This document shows positions 36,144 through 45,102 of a stretch of 64,000 nt of DNA, piece by piece. Positions within the stretch are counted from its first letter, which is position 1. Each line of letters opens with the position of its first letter. This stretch comes from Candidatus Binatia bacterium (GTDB lineage: Bacteria; Desulfobacterota; Binatia; HRBIN30): contig JAKLJW010000021.1 of the NCBI GenBank assembly GCA_023150935.1, forward strand, positions 25,439 through 89,438, read 5' to 3'. The notes under the pieces were generated by a model. That model did not search any database, was not told where the DNA came from, and saw only the letters and a program-made list of their open reading frames with translations. The position numbers and the translations under genes are program-made.

Positions 36144-36280
36144 GCGCGGGCTATCGCCCGCAACCCATTGCGGATTGCGGAATGCGGATTGCGGAACTCA
36201 TGAATCCGTCGTCCGCAATCCGAAATCCGCATTCCGAAATTCTTCGCACCATGCGATCAAACGCGGAAATCGTAAATCAG
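36144..36280. repeat. Dispersed non-coding element, copy 1
   Basis: It opens with GCGCGGGCTATCGCCCGC, itself a small hairpin, plus AACCCA, and closes at CGGAAATCGTAAATCAG. Both ends match copy 2 at 52482-52705 with few differences. The middle consists of imperfect direct and inverted repeats of GCGGATTGCGGAA (36168-36241), differing from copy 2. It lies between the frameshifted gene and the propeller-like gene. Confidence 0.7.
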
Positions 36281-36328
36281 CGTGGGCGGTGAGTTGATTG
36301 ATCTCGCAGACGATATTCCACTCGCCCC

Positions 36329-37567
36329 CTACATGGGCTTGAAGCCGAACCACTTCTCGTCCCACCAGTTCCAGCTCCAGTTCCGCACGCGCCAGACGCC
36401 GTCCTTGTAATGAAAGATCAGGCCACGGCTCAAGTTTCCGGCGCCCGAGCCGCGCGCGATGGCCCAGCCCTCCGTGGGCGACACAAACTGCACTTGCCTG
36501 ACGATGTACCGCTGGGCAATGTCCGGCGGCAGGGTCGGGCCGGGCACCCTTTCCCAGCGCCCGCCCGAGAAGTGCATGAAGAACTCACCACCCGCCCGGC
36601 GGAACGGATCGCTGACCGCAAGCCAGTAGTCCTGTGCGTTGACGACCGCAAGCGCCTCGAAGGCGACAGAACGCAGATCCTCGGGCAACTCAACCCGCTC
36701 CCACGTCCCGTTGAAGGTCCACAATACAGGGTCTGGATCCCGCCGCAGGGGGTCGTCGTCGAAGGCGGCGCTGCCGCGGACGACGGCACCGCCGTCATCG
36801 AGGCAGTGAACCTCGTCCATACGAACCGACGGATAATGTATCGGCGGAACCGGCACCTCCTTCCAGTCGCCGCCCACACGCCGGAAGGCGTGAGGGCGGC
36901 GCCGATCGCCACCCTCGCGCCGGGAGCCGACCAGCCATCCGCCACCGTCAGGCTCGAGACAGAGATCCGTCATCGACCACTGCTCACCGAGTGGCCAGCC
37001 CGGTTTCCGTGCCTCCCACTTCCGGCCATCGAACCGGAGGAGAAGTGTGCCGAAGACATTCGTCTCCCACTCGAACCGCGCGATTGCCCACCCGTCAGCC
37101 GGCCCGCCGAGCGCAAGCTTCTCGATGCCCACCGACAACGACGGAATACCCTGAGCTTCGACCGCGGAGCATCGCGCACCGTCCCAATTGATAAACAGCC
37201 CCTCCGACTTCACGTCTCGAACGGAAAACCGCTCAGGTCCGAACCGGTAGAGTTCTGCCCCGCCAGCCCATACGTGGGAAGCGTCGGCGGCATCCACGGT
37301 CCACAGGTTGGCAAACCACGTCCGACCCACGAACCACAGCCGCAAACTGTCCCCATCGATCTCCAGCACCATCGGGTACCCCACCAACCAGCCCCGGCCC
37401 GGCGATACGAAGTGCATGCCGTACCACTCGAAATCCGTGACGTTCCGCGGCGCCACCTTTTCGGAGTCCACCCAATGAGCCGGCACCTGCTCCACCTCGG
37501 CAGCCAAACACCGAGGGCCGCGTTGAAGTCCGGCAAACAGCATGAGAGCGATAACGACAAGCCACAC
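36329..37567 (-). CDS. Exported beta-propeller-like protein downstream of the RHS gene
   Basis: This gene encodes 412 residues. The GTG at 37567 has AAGGAG 6 bases upstream, 17 bases after the RHS stop. VWLVVIALMLFAGLQRGPRCLAA is a signal peptide. The mature protein carries repeated GWLVG/GWAIARF/GWAIARG-type blades with W-x-x-x-D/N turns, for example MHFVSPGRGWLVGYPMVL and PADGWAIARFEWETN, later VSPTEGWAIARGSGAG, a pattern of BNR/YCF48-like propellers. It ends NWSWNWWDEKWFGFKPM. Its coupled position suggests a partner or a protective factor for the RHS protein; that role is inferred. Confidence 0.78.
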   Translation of the reverse strand: MWLVVIALMLFAGLQRGPRCLAAEVEQVPAHWVDSEKVAPRNVTDFEWYGMHFVSPGRGWLVGYPMVLEIDGDSLRLWFVGRTWFANLWTVDAADASHVWAGGAELYRFGPERFSVRDVKSEGLFINWDGARCSAVEAQGIPSLSVGIEKLALGGPADGWAIARFEWETNVFGTLLLRFDGRKWEARKPGWPLGEQWSMTDLCLEPDGGGWLVGSRREGGDRRRPHAFRRVGGDWKEVPVPPIHYPSVRMDEVHCLDDGGAVVRGSAAFDDDPLRRDPDPVLWTFNGTWERVELPEDLRSVAFEALAVVNAQDYWLAVSDPFRRAGGEFFMHFSGGRWERVPGPTLPPDIAQRYIVRQVQFVSPTEGWAIARGSGAGNLSRGLIFHYKDGVWRVRNWSWNWWDEKWFGFKPM

Positions 37568-37583
37568 GGCAGTCTCCTTCCGG

Positions 37584-40500
37584 TTATATCGCCAACACGG
37601 CCGGAAGCGCCCGAAAGAACCTCCGGTTTGCCTCGAACTGGGCGCCAAGAAGGGTTACTTCGCCACCGACCGTCTGATGCACAAGGAACCGGAACGGCGC
37701 ACCCGCTGGACCCTTGAGGTGCTGCGTCCCAGGGAACAGATGCCCGAGGGCATACGGGTCCTGCAAATAATGAGACGCCCCGCCAAGGGAGACAAGGAAG
37801 TCGCGATTCGGGGACGAGCCCCACAACCTCGAAGCCTCACTGGCCAACCGGTAGAATTCCGCATGAGCGCCATCCGCGAAATGGCCCTCATTCCACCAAA
37901 CATCGGCGTCTTCTTGAAGGTTGGCGGCGACGATTTCCTCCACCTGGAACGGTGTATACCCCGCGTCACTCGCCGCTCTGGCGGTGACCGATTGGTGCAC
38001 GCTCTTGCTGCTGACCTTCGTCAACCCGGCTCCTCCCGCCGCACTCCCCAACGGCCCCGTAAGATACTGGTCGTAGCCATATGTCCCCGCATACCCACCC
38101 ACAAACGACACCAGCATCGACGCCCATTGCGGTGCCCCCGCCGCTTCAGCCGCCCCTCCGAGCGTATCAGCCGTAACCGTCGCGGCCGCCGAACGCAACG
38201 CCACATCGCCCAGCGCCTGTATCACATCTCCAACCCCGACGTTGCTCGGCAAGCTGCCGGACAACGAGCTCAGACCGATGCTCGTGCCGGCCACCACCAC
38301 CCCGAGTCCTACGCCGACCGCCCCACTGATCGCGCCGGCAGCAGCCGCTTTACCGATCTCAGCCAGACTGGCCCCGGAGGCCGCAGCGATTACCGCGCGA
38401 ACTGCCGCCGACAGAACGCTTGCGATCACCACGGCAGCCAGGATCTCGAAGAACTCGCCGTCCGGATCGGTCCAATTCAAAGGATCCCCGTTACCATACG
38501 TGTACGGACTGGCGAACTGTCGCGCCGGGTCATGGGTCAGGAAGCTCCCGACACCGGGATCGTAGAACCTCGCACCGGCGTACTGCAGACCGGTCAGCGG
38601 CTCGGTCTCGTAACCGGTGAACTCCCTGCACGAAGGCAACGACCTGCAGTCGCCGCCGCGCGCGACACCGTACCCGTCGAAACGGCCCCGCACCCCACCG
38701 TACGGCAGGTATCGAATGTGGGCCGTCGTCCGACCGCGCACATCGGTGATCGACTGCGTCGAACCGAGATGGTCGACGTGATGGTAGGAGATCGTTCGCA
38801 CCCCAAGCGCGACCGCCGGTCGCACATGGATCGGAGTCGTGGCCACGCATACCAGCGCGACCGCCGCGATTACGTGCCCCCTGCGGACGGCCAGGCCCAC
38901 GACTCGCCTCCGACGCGCTCCCGGTACGGCAATCAATCCGACGATCCCGAGGCCGCACAGGCCGAGTGCCACCCACGACGCCTCATCCCCCAACAGCAGT
39001 GCCACACCCGAGCGCCCACCCCCCGCGGCCGCCACTCGCACCAGGCGCCCCGTGCCGGTCATCGCGCCGTACGGGAGCGACACCTGCTGCGAGGCAACGA
39101 GCATCCCGCCGGCGTAGTAATACTTGGTCATCGTACCGCCGGAGGTCTCGACCAGCCGCCCGAAATACCGCCTCACCTCGCCATCGCGCACGCTCACAGT
39201 GCGCCGACCCGCGTGGTCATAGCCGTATGACACGGCCCCTCCGTCCACTCCGACGAGCCGGTTCTCGGCGTCGTATGCGAACACGTGCCCACCGGCCACG
39301 ACCCGATTCCCATTTGCATCGTGGGCGGCCGTACCGCTCGCGCTGCGTGCGAGCCGATGCGGGTGTGCGGTCTCGTACTGCAACGGCTCGCCGTCTTTCA
39401 CGGTCATGTTGCCCAGACGGTCGTATTCGTACCCGGACCCGTACGGCAGGTTGGGCCCCGCAACGCCGGTCACCCGGCCGAGCGCGTCGTAGGCCATCGT
39501 CGCACTGTTGTCCAACACCTGGGCCCCTCCTGTCCAATCGACCAGATGCGTCAGCTTACCGGTCGGCAGATACGCCTCGTACGCATAGTCGAGCACAGTC
39601 GCACCCGAATCGCCGGTGACCGTATGCCGCGCGAGGCGGAATCCGTCATCCGCACCGTGGTACAAGAAGGTGTCCGTGGCCCGGTTTCCGCGCACCAGAA
39701 CGCGCGGCCGACCGAACACGTCGTAAGTCAGGCTGCGCACATAGCTGGTCCTGCCGCGCATGCGCCGCAGCCCGCCGGCAGCGTCGTAGTAGTACTTCAA
39801 CCGCTCCCCATCGGGGTAGGTAAGCTGCGTCACTCTGCCAGCACGGTCGTAAGCGTAACGCATCACCGCACGCTGCGACTCGCCGGCGGCGACGATCGTT
39901 ACCTCGGCCTGAGCCTTGCGCCCCCGCGCGTCGTAGCAGAAGCGCACGCCCCCGCCGTCTGCCTCCTCGACTTGCGTCAGCCGTCCCACGGCACAGCCTC
40001 CCCGAGCGCAGTCCTTGGTCGGACAGCCGCTACCGTCGTCGTAGCGATACGTCGCCGTCGCGGGGCCCGTACACGCGGAGGCATCGAAGCTGTCGCCCGT
40101 GCCGATCACCACCTTCTTCACCAGGCGCCCACCGGCGTCGTAACAGAACTGCCGGTGCTGCCCGGACGTCGGATCGTCCTCGTAAATGAGATTGCCCACG
40201 AGATCGTACCCGTACCGCCACGTACCCGAGTCCGGGTCTGCAACCCGTATCTTGCGGCCCAGGGAATCGTAAGCGATGTCGATCGTCGTCGCCGGGTTCC
40301 ATGCGCCTCCCTCGCTATCCTGCGTCAGGGTACGCAGCCGGCCCAGAGCGTCGTACCCCCGCCGGGTACTCTGGAGTACGCGGTCGCCCTCCGACACCTG
40401 CACTTCCAGTACTCGACCGAAGCCATCGCGCCGTTCCCGCGTCGTCGCACCGCGACACGTACCGGCGTTGACGCAAGCATCGCGCGTCGTGGTTTCCCAG

Positions 40501-43500
40501 GCAGTACCCCGGTCGTGGGTCACAACGGCGCCATCCGGCTGTGCGACGCCAACCACGCGTCCAAGCGCGTCGTAGGCGGTCTCGGTTGCCGGCTCGGTCG
40601 CCGCGGCGGGCCGGTACTCGCCCACGGGCGACCCGGCACCGAGGATCGACGGTGCGTACTGCCGCACCGGATTACCCACCGCATCGAACTGCGTCGTCGC
40701 CTCGACCACCACACGGCGCTGCCCGTCGACGACCGCATCGCGCTGAACCTGGATGCGCCGTCCGAAAGCATCGAAAAATTCATCGTGCCAGATCAGGGCC
40801 GACCGCGAGTACGGTCCAAGTCGGCCGCGGCTGACTCGACTCGGGGTTCCCGGCGCGCCGAGCCGATACTGCAGGCGCACATCGGGCACCGCCGAACTCT
40901 CCCCGGGTGCCGTAGTGGCAACAAGCCGGCAGAACTCGTCGTAAGCGAACGCCGTCCGCGCCGCGCTCGCGGCAGTGTGCACAGCCGGATCGTAGGCCAC
41001 GGTCTGCCACAACTTCGTGCCGCATCCCGGGTCGTAACCGCTGGTAATACGGTGCCCCAGGGGCGTCGTCACGGTTGCGGCGTAAAGGTGGGTGGCAGCA
41101 TCGTACTCGGTCTCGGTAATCTGCCCGGCCGCGTCGACCAGCCGCGTGAGGTTGCCGAGGGCATCGTAGGCCATGCGTGTCGTCACGCACCGTCCGCTCC
41201 CGCTCGCCGGCGCCTCCGGACACGATTCACCCTCCGGCAGTCCCGCCACCGAGACCTGATCCAACCACTCCCACGCGGTCGTCGCCAATCCGGCGGTAAC
41301 GGCCCCCGGTGCGCGGTGGTCGTACGCATACCACTTTTCCGCAACCACCACGCCGGCGTTGTCGCGCACGGTCGTACGCCGCGGGCGGTCCAGCACCGTC
41401 CCGCCCGCGACATCGACCGCAAACGCGGTGGTCGTCTCCAGCGGCGTCGCCCCACCCCCATAACGCCTCGACCGCGTTACGTTACCGTACGCGTCCCACT
41501 CGTGGTTGCGCAGATAAGTGAAGCGGTTCACCACCCCGTTGCTGGACTCGGCGCGCACGGAATGCATCAGGCGGACCGCATGAGCCGCCCCCGTCGTCAC
41601 TGCGGGACAGGTAACCGAACTCATGGATGGGAGAGCCACGCACGCCCACGAGTCGTACGTGAAACCGAGCACGGTTCCTGTCGGCGTGGCCGTCTGCGCC
41701 AGCTCGACCTTCCCCTTGCGAGCCCCGTCCTGGTGAAACCAGCTCGAGTGTACGGCGCCGCCACCGTCATCGCGTTCTACCACTCTGAAGCCGCGCAACT
41801 CCCGGGCCCCGGGATCGAACCGGCCGTTCCAGTACGTCAGTTGCGTACGCATCTCGTGGGCCGCCGGCGGGTCGTCGCAGTCGTCGGCGCAAAGACCGTC
41901 GCTGCGCGCGATCTCAACCACGGTCCACAACACAAACGGCAGAGAGGGCACACCGTCCAGATCGCGGTTGTCCCAGTCGGTCGAGGGCCGGTAGTCGAGC
42001 GTCGTGGTCCCGCCGATACCGTCTTCGAACACCCGCAACACGCCCGGCCGCCCGGCATACGGATTCGGGGCGCTGCGGTCCCCACCCGACGGATCGCATT
42101 GCAGCCCGTCGCCACTCGCACACCACGCCCCACTGCCATGGCGGTGCACGGCCATGGTCGTCGCCGCGGTCGTGTAGTCGACGAAGTCCACCAGCCCATC
42201 CCCGTCGGCGTCGAACAGGTCGCGGTGCGTCACCTGATCGGGAAACGAATCGATGTCCCGCACGTGCCCGTACGGCGCGGCCCAGGTTATCGGCGTCGTC
42301 GCGAAGCCGGCCCCGCGGTTCAGCACAACCTGCCATACCGGTCGCTCGGCGCTCCAACCGCAAATGTCGACTATATCGGGCAGGCCGTCGCCGTTGATAT
42401 CGACCAGCTCGCGGACGACGGACGGATCGGAAAGCCCGGCGGGGACGCGCAAGCCCGACCAGTTACAGCCCAGATGCGGGAAGCTCCACAACTCCCGCGG
42501 TGCGAAGCTGTGGCCCTGGTTGACATATACCCACCAACTGTTCGCCGGCGTGTTGACCATGACAATCCGGTCCGGCAGACCGTCGCCCGTCATGTCGTAG
42601 ATGCCGGCAATCTGCACGCCGCTATCCTCTCGGACGAATCGCAGCCCACCGCTGGCGCCGGCGTTGAAGAGCTGCGGGGCGGCCTCGAAACCGCTGCCAG
42701 TGTTGTACCAGACCTGCCAATCGAACGGCGGTCTCTCGTCGTCGCGCTCGGCCTGCACGAGATCGAGGCGGCCGTCGCCGTTGAGATCGATCAGGTCCAG
42801 CGTATCGACCATGCCGCGGATGCCGGCAGAGAATCCCTCGACGGTACTCCCACCGGCCCGCAGAGCTGCCCGCGGCGCCGGCCACGACACGCCAGCCGTG
42901 AACCCGCCCGGTGTCGTCGCCGACGGGCGTCGCCCCCGATAAAGCGTCCACGGCACACTGCGGGCGTCGACCAGGTCGACGATGCCGTCGCCGTCGAGAT
43001 CAACGGTTTCGATCTGACCATAGCGTGCCTGCCCGTAAATGGCCGCATGCCGGATGCCGATGTAACAGAGCGCCTCGGGCACCTCCCATTCGATCGGTTC
43101 GGCCGCGAAACCCTCCGGTCCGCCGCGGTGGACACTCCACGCGCACGGGCCATCCAAGAACGGGAAATTGTCGCGGACCAGGTCCGGGATCGCGTCGCCA
43201 TCGATGTCGAAGGCGTCCCGATGGGTCACTTCGTCGGCCCAGCCACCCCCTCCCTGTTGCGTGGTCCAGCGCAGCGCCGTGGCCTCGTATCCATGTGGCG
43301 GCCGGCTGGCCCGCTGTGCCCCAGCCGCAAACCCCACCCCCAGCGTCCCGTCCTGATACAGGAACGTACCGCTGGCCGGCAGCCCGTCGGCACGGGCCAG
43401 CGATCGACCCTGACCGTCGAACAAAGTGACGGCACTGAGGAACCGCTCGTCCCCCGTGGGCCGACCGTCTTGCAGGCGCTCATACGTAAAGCCGTAGGAG

Positions 43501-44375
43501 CGCACGGCGCGCCCGTCCGTCAATTGCCGCACGTCCACCGAATCGAGGCGCCGCTGCACGCGAGCGAGGAACCCGCCGTTGCCGCCGAGGACGACATCGC
43601 CAGCGGCCCGCCACCGCCAGTTAAACGCCACTTCGAACAGCGCCGGCAGCGCCGCGCCAGGGTTCCCCCCGTAGCGCACCCAGCGCGGATAGAGCACGTT
43701 TTCCTCAACATCGTAGTCGAACTCTATCTGATTGCCGTGCGGATCGACGATGCGACTGACGCCCCACGCGAAAGTTCCGCCGCATGGCGCAACGAATCGC
43801 GCCGCCACCGCGCTCCCGATACGATGTCCCGACACCTCTCCGAAGATATACTTCAGGCCGCCGCGGTCACGGACCGTCCAGGTGTTCGCCCCCCCGTCGT
43901 ATGTGATCTGAACGAAGCCCTCTTGAATGGCTACGGTACACACACCCGTGGCGAGATCGAGCGCGCACTCCGCGGCGTTACCCGGCAGTGTCAGCACGTA
44001 ATCGCGTTGCCCTGCCAGAACGCCACAATGCGGCACGCCGTTCTTCGTGCTGCGCTGCACGCGCGGCAGAGGCAGGTCCCAGCCGGTGCCGTACGGTCCC
44101 GGCCCGGCGCTGCTGCTGTAGGACAGCGCCAGGCGCGGCGTCAGGTTGTGCCGGCCCGGCGGCACCTGCAGCTCGACCGCCGTGGTCGCCGCACCGACGA
44201 ACATGTTCGCCTCCGGCGCCCGCGCCAGGCCGGTAAACGGCGTCGACCCGTCGCCGGTGTCGGAACCGGGAGCTCTTGGCGCCTCGGCCAGAACTGAAAC
44301 CGGTCCACCGCCGGTGCCGAGCACCCCAATGACAATCACCGTCAACCACCACCCCAGCCCACCCCGCGTTCTCAT
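37584..44375 (-). CDS. Giant exported SpvB/FG-GAP/YD-RHS protein with zinc-phospholipase-C-like C-terminus
   Basis: This gene encodes 2263 residues; the start at 44375 is set by GGGAGGG. Domains in order: signal peptide (WLTVIVIGVLGTGGGPVSV); SpvB-like TcB domain (about 45-350); six FG-GAP/VCBS blades (about 388-730, for example VDLDGDGIVDLVD); YD repeats (about 1070-1725); two hydrophobic helices with basic link (about 1790-1850); RHS core (YHHVDHLGSTQSITDVRG, about 1858) ending in the processing-type motif PLNWTDPDG (about 1970). The variable C-terminus has Gly/Ala hydrophobic helices, then a domain (about 2120-2263) with His2127, Asp2158, His2165, His2202, Asp2206 and His2212. The last three follow HxxxDx5H, as in zinc-dependent phospholipase C. 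The whole resembles a TcB-TcC fusion. Confidence 0.85.
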   Translation of the reverse strand: MRTRGGLGWWLTVIVIGVLGTGGGPVSVLAEAPRAPGSDTGDGSTPFTGLARAPEANMFVGAATTAVELQVPPGRHNLTPRLALSYSSSAGPGPYGTGWDLPLPRVQRSTKNGVPHCGVLAGQRDYVLTLPGNAAECALDLATGVCTVAIQEGFVQITYDGGANTWTVRDRGGLKYIFGEVSGHRIGSAVAARFVAPCGGTFAWGVSRIVDPHGNQIEFDYDVEENVLYPRWVRYGGNPGAALPALFEVAFNWRWRAAGDVVLGGNGGFLARVQRRLDSVDVRQLTDGRAVRSYGFTYERLQDGRPTGDERFLSAVTLFDGQGRSLARADGLPASGTFLYQDGTLGVGFAAGAQRASRPPHGYEATALRWTTQQGGGGWADEVTHRDAFDIDGDAIPDLVRDNFPFLDGPCAWSVHRGGPEGFAAEPIEWEVPEALCYIGIRHAAIYGQARYGQIETVDLDGDGIVDLVDARSVPWTLYRGRRPSATTPGGFTAGVSWPAPRAALRAGGSTVEGFSAGIRGMVDTLDLIDLNGDGRLDLVQAERDDERPPFDWQVWYNTGSGFEAAPQLFNAGASGGLRFVREDSGVQIAGIYDMTGDGLPDRIVMVNTPANSWWVYVNQGHSFAPRELWSFPHLGCNWSGLRVPAGLSDPSVVRELVDINGDGLPDIVDICGWSAERPVWQVVLNRGAGFATTPITWAAPYGHVRDIDSFPDQVTHRDLFDADGDGLVDFVDYTTAATTMAVHRHGSGAWCASGDGLQCDPSGGDRSAPNPYAGRPGVLRVFEDGIGGTTTLDYRPSTDWDNRDLDGVPSLPFVLWTVVEIARSDGLCADDCDDPPAAHEMRTQLTYWNGRFDPGARELRGFRVVERDDGGGAVHSSWFHQDGARKGKVELAQTATPTGTVLGFTYDSWACVALPSMSSVTCPAVTTGAAHAVRLMHSVRAESSNGVVNRFTYLRNHEWDAYGNVTRSRRYGGGATPLETTTAFAVDVAGGTVLDRPRRTTVRDNAGVVVAEKWYAYDHRAPGAVTAGLATTAWEWLDQVSVAGLPEGESCPEAPASGSGRCVTTRMAYDALGNLTRLVDAAGQITETEYDAATHLYAATVTTPLGHRITSGYDPGCGTKLWQTVAYDPAVHTAASAARTAFAYDEFCRLVATTAPGESSAVPDVRLQYRLGAPGTPSRVSRGRLGPYSRSALIWHDEFFDAFGRRIQVQRDAVVDGQRRVVVEATTQFDAVGNPVRQYAPSILGAGSPVGEYRPAAATEPATETAYDALGRVVGVAQPDGAVVTHDRGTAWETTTRDACVNAGTCRGATTRERRDGFGRVLEVQVSEGDRVLQSTRRGYDALGRLRTLTQDSEGGAWNPATTIDIAYDSLGRKIRVADPDSGTWRYGYDLVGNLIYEDDPTSGQHRQFCYDAGGRLVKKVVIGTGDSFDASACTGPATATYRYDDGSGCPTKDCARGGCAVGRLTQVEEADGGGVRFCYDARGRKAQAEVTIVAAGESQRAVMRYAYDRAGRVTQLTYPDGERLKYYYDAAGGLRRMRGRTSYVRSLTYDVFGRPRVLVRGNRATDTFLYHGADDGFRLARHTVTGDSGATVLDYAYEAYLPTGKLTHLVDWTGGAQVLDNSATMAYDALGRVTGVAGPNLPYGSGYEYDRLGNMTVKDGEPLQYETAHPHRLARSASGTAAHDANGNRVVAGGHVFAYDAENRLVGVDGGAVSYGYDHAGRRTVSVRDGEVRRYFGRLVETSGGTMTKYYYAGGMLVASQQVSLPYGAMTGTGRLVRVAAAGGGRSGVALLLGDEASWVALGLCGLGIVGLIAVPGARRRRVVGLAVRRGHVIAAVALVCVATTPIHVRPAVALGVRTISYHHVDHLGSTQSITDVRGRTTAHIRYLPYGGVRGRFDGYGVARGGDCRSLPSCREFTGYETEPLTGLQYAGARFYDPGVGSFLTHDPARQFASPYTYGNGDPLNWTDPDGEFFEILAAVVIASVLSAAVRAVIAAASGASLAEIGKAAAAGAISGAVGVGLGVVVAGTSIGLSSLSGSLPSNVGVGDVIQALGDVALRSAAATVTADTLGGAAEAAGAPQWASMLVSFVGGYAGTYGYDQYLTGPLGSAAGGAGLTKVSSKSVHQSVTARAASDAGYTPFQVEEIVAANLQEDADVWWNEGHFADGAHAEFYRLASEASRLWGSSPNRDFLVSLGGASHYLQDPYALGHLFPGTQHLKGPAGAPFRFLVHQTVGGEVTLLGAQFEANRRFFRALPAVLAI

Positions 44376-44400
44376 GGTCGTCCCTCCCGTATCTATTGCG

Positions 44401-44757
44401 CTACTGGTCGAACTCGGGCGGCAGCGGCGGCAGCGGGGCAGCGTAAGGCGGCGCCACCCGTCCCCGTTCGCCCGGACGCTTCGGTCCGCCGGGGACGCCG
44501 CCCGCACCCTGCCGGCGCTGCCGCCGCAGGGTCTCGCGCTCCCGCATCCGTTCCAACCGCGTCGGCAACGTCGACTCGACCTGCTCCCGCGTCAGGTACT
44601 CCGCCGGCGCGCCGCGTCCCGCCTCGCGCGCCAACACCGCCGCGGGCCCGCCAACTCCGGCTGCCAGCACGGCGACAAAAGCCGCCAATCCGACTCCCCT
44701 TTCCAGCCCCCGACGGCCGCAAAGCCGCCCCCGCACCCACACCCCACGTCCCGACAT
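44401..44757 (-). CDS. Small exported protein upstream of RHS gene
   Basis: This gene encodes 118 residues. AAAGGAG lies 6 bases before the ATG. A long basic leader is followed by a hydrophobic core (GVGLAAFVAVLAAGVGGPAAVLA), consistent with a signal peptide. The mature part is highly charged (RLERMRERETLRRQRRQGAG) and then Pro-rich (PPYAAPLPPLPPEF). It is the first gene of the RHS operon, 25 bases before the RHS start. There is no recognised family; a helper for secretion or folding is a guess. Confidence 0.65.
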   Translation of the reverse strand: MSGRGVWVRGRLCGRRGLERGVGLAAFVAVLAAGVGGPAAVLAREAGRGAPAEYLTREQVESTLPTRLERMRERETLRRQRRQGAGGVPGGPKRPGERGRVAPPYAAPLPPLPPEFDQ

Positions 44758-44814
44758 GCTCCGCTCCTTTCCGCCAACCCGCTGCCGGTTGGCCCGGTCA
44801 AGCTCCTGTCTCGA

Positions 44815-44842
44815 TTTCTACTCGCGTTAGGTTAATTGTCAA
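44815..44842 (-). promoter_or_regulatory. Strong sigma-70-like promoter for the RHS operon
   Basis: On the minus strand a perfect TTGACA (44842-44837) is separated by 16 bases from TAGAAA (44820-44815), in an AT-rich island. The predicted start near 44808 leaves a leader of about 50 bases before the small exported gene. Confidence 0.55.
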
Positions 44843-45102
44843 GTCTTTTGTTTAGTTCCTTGTCTTAGTCGCAGCACGGTGCCGGCCGCTCCTGACCGCA
44901 CGTTTTGCGCCGCCGGGCGACACGACGTTTTCCGGGTGCATTTCGGTTCCCAACCTGATTGAAGTGAAACCACGGTCCGGCAGAGAGCGGCGCCAGTGTT
45001 GAAACGTATTCGCATGTGCCATCGGTGGGCTGACGTAACATGCGATAGAGTCGGTCAGCTCGCTTCGAGACGTCGCCACGAGGCGCGGATTCTTTGGGGG
45101 AA
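44843..45102. other. Non-coding region upstream of the RHS promoter
   Basis: About 260 bases lie between the RHS promoter and the plus-strand hypothetical gene. The part nearest the promoter is AT-rich (GTCTTTTGTTTAGTTCC), which could bind regulators; the remainder shows no repeat, RNA gene or convincing small gene. Confidence 0.5.

Noticed and set aside
39285..44297. Very long plus-strand open frame opposite the RHS gene
   Set aside because: It mirrors the RHS coding strand in GC-rich DNA, has Arg/His/Pro-rich low-sense protein, and no ribosome-binding site; the minus-strand RHS frame carries clear domains.
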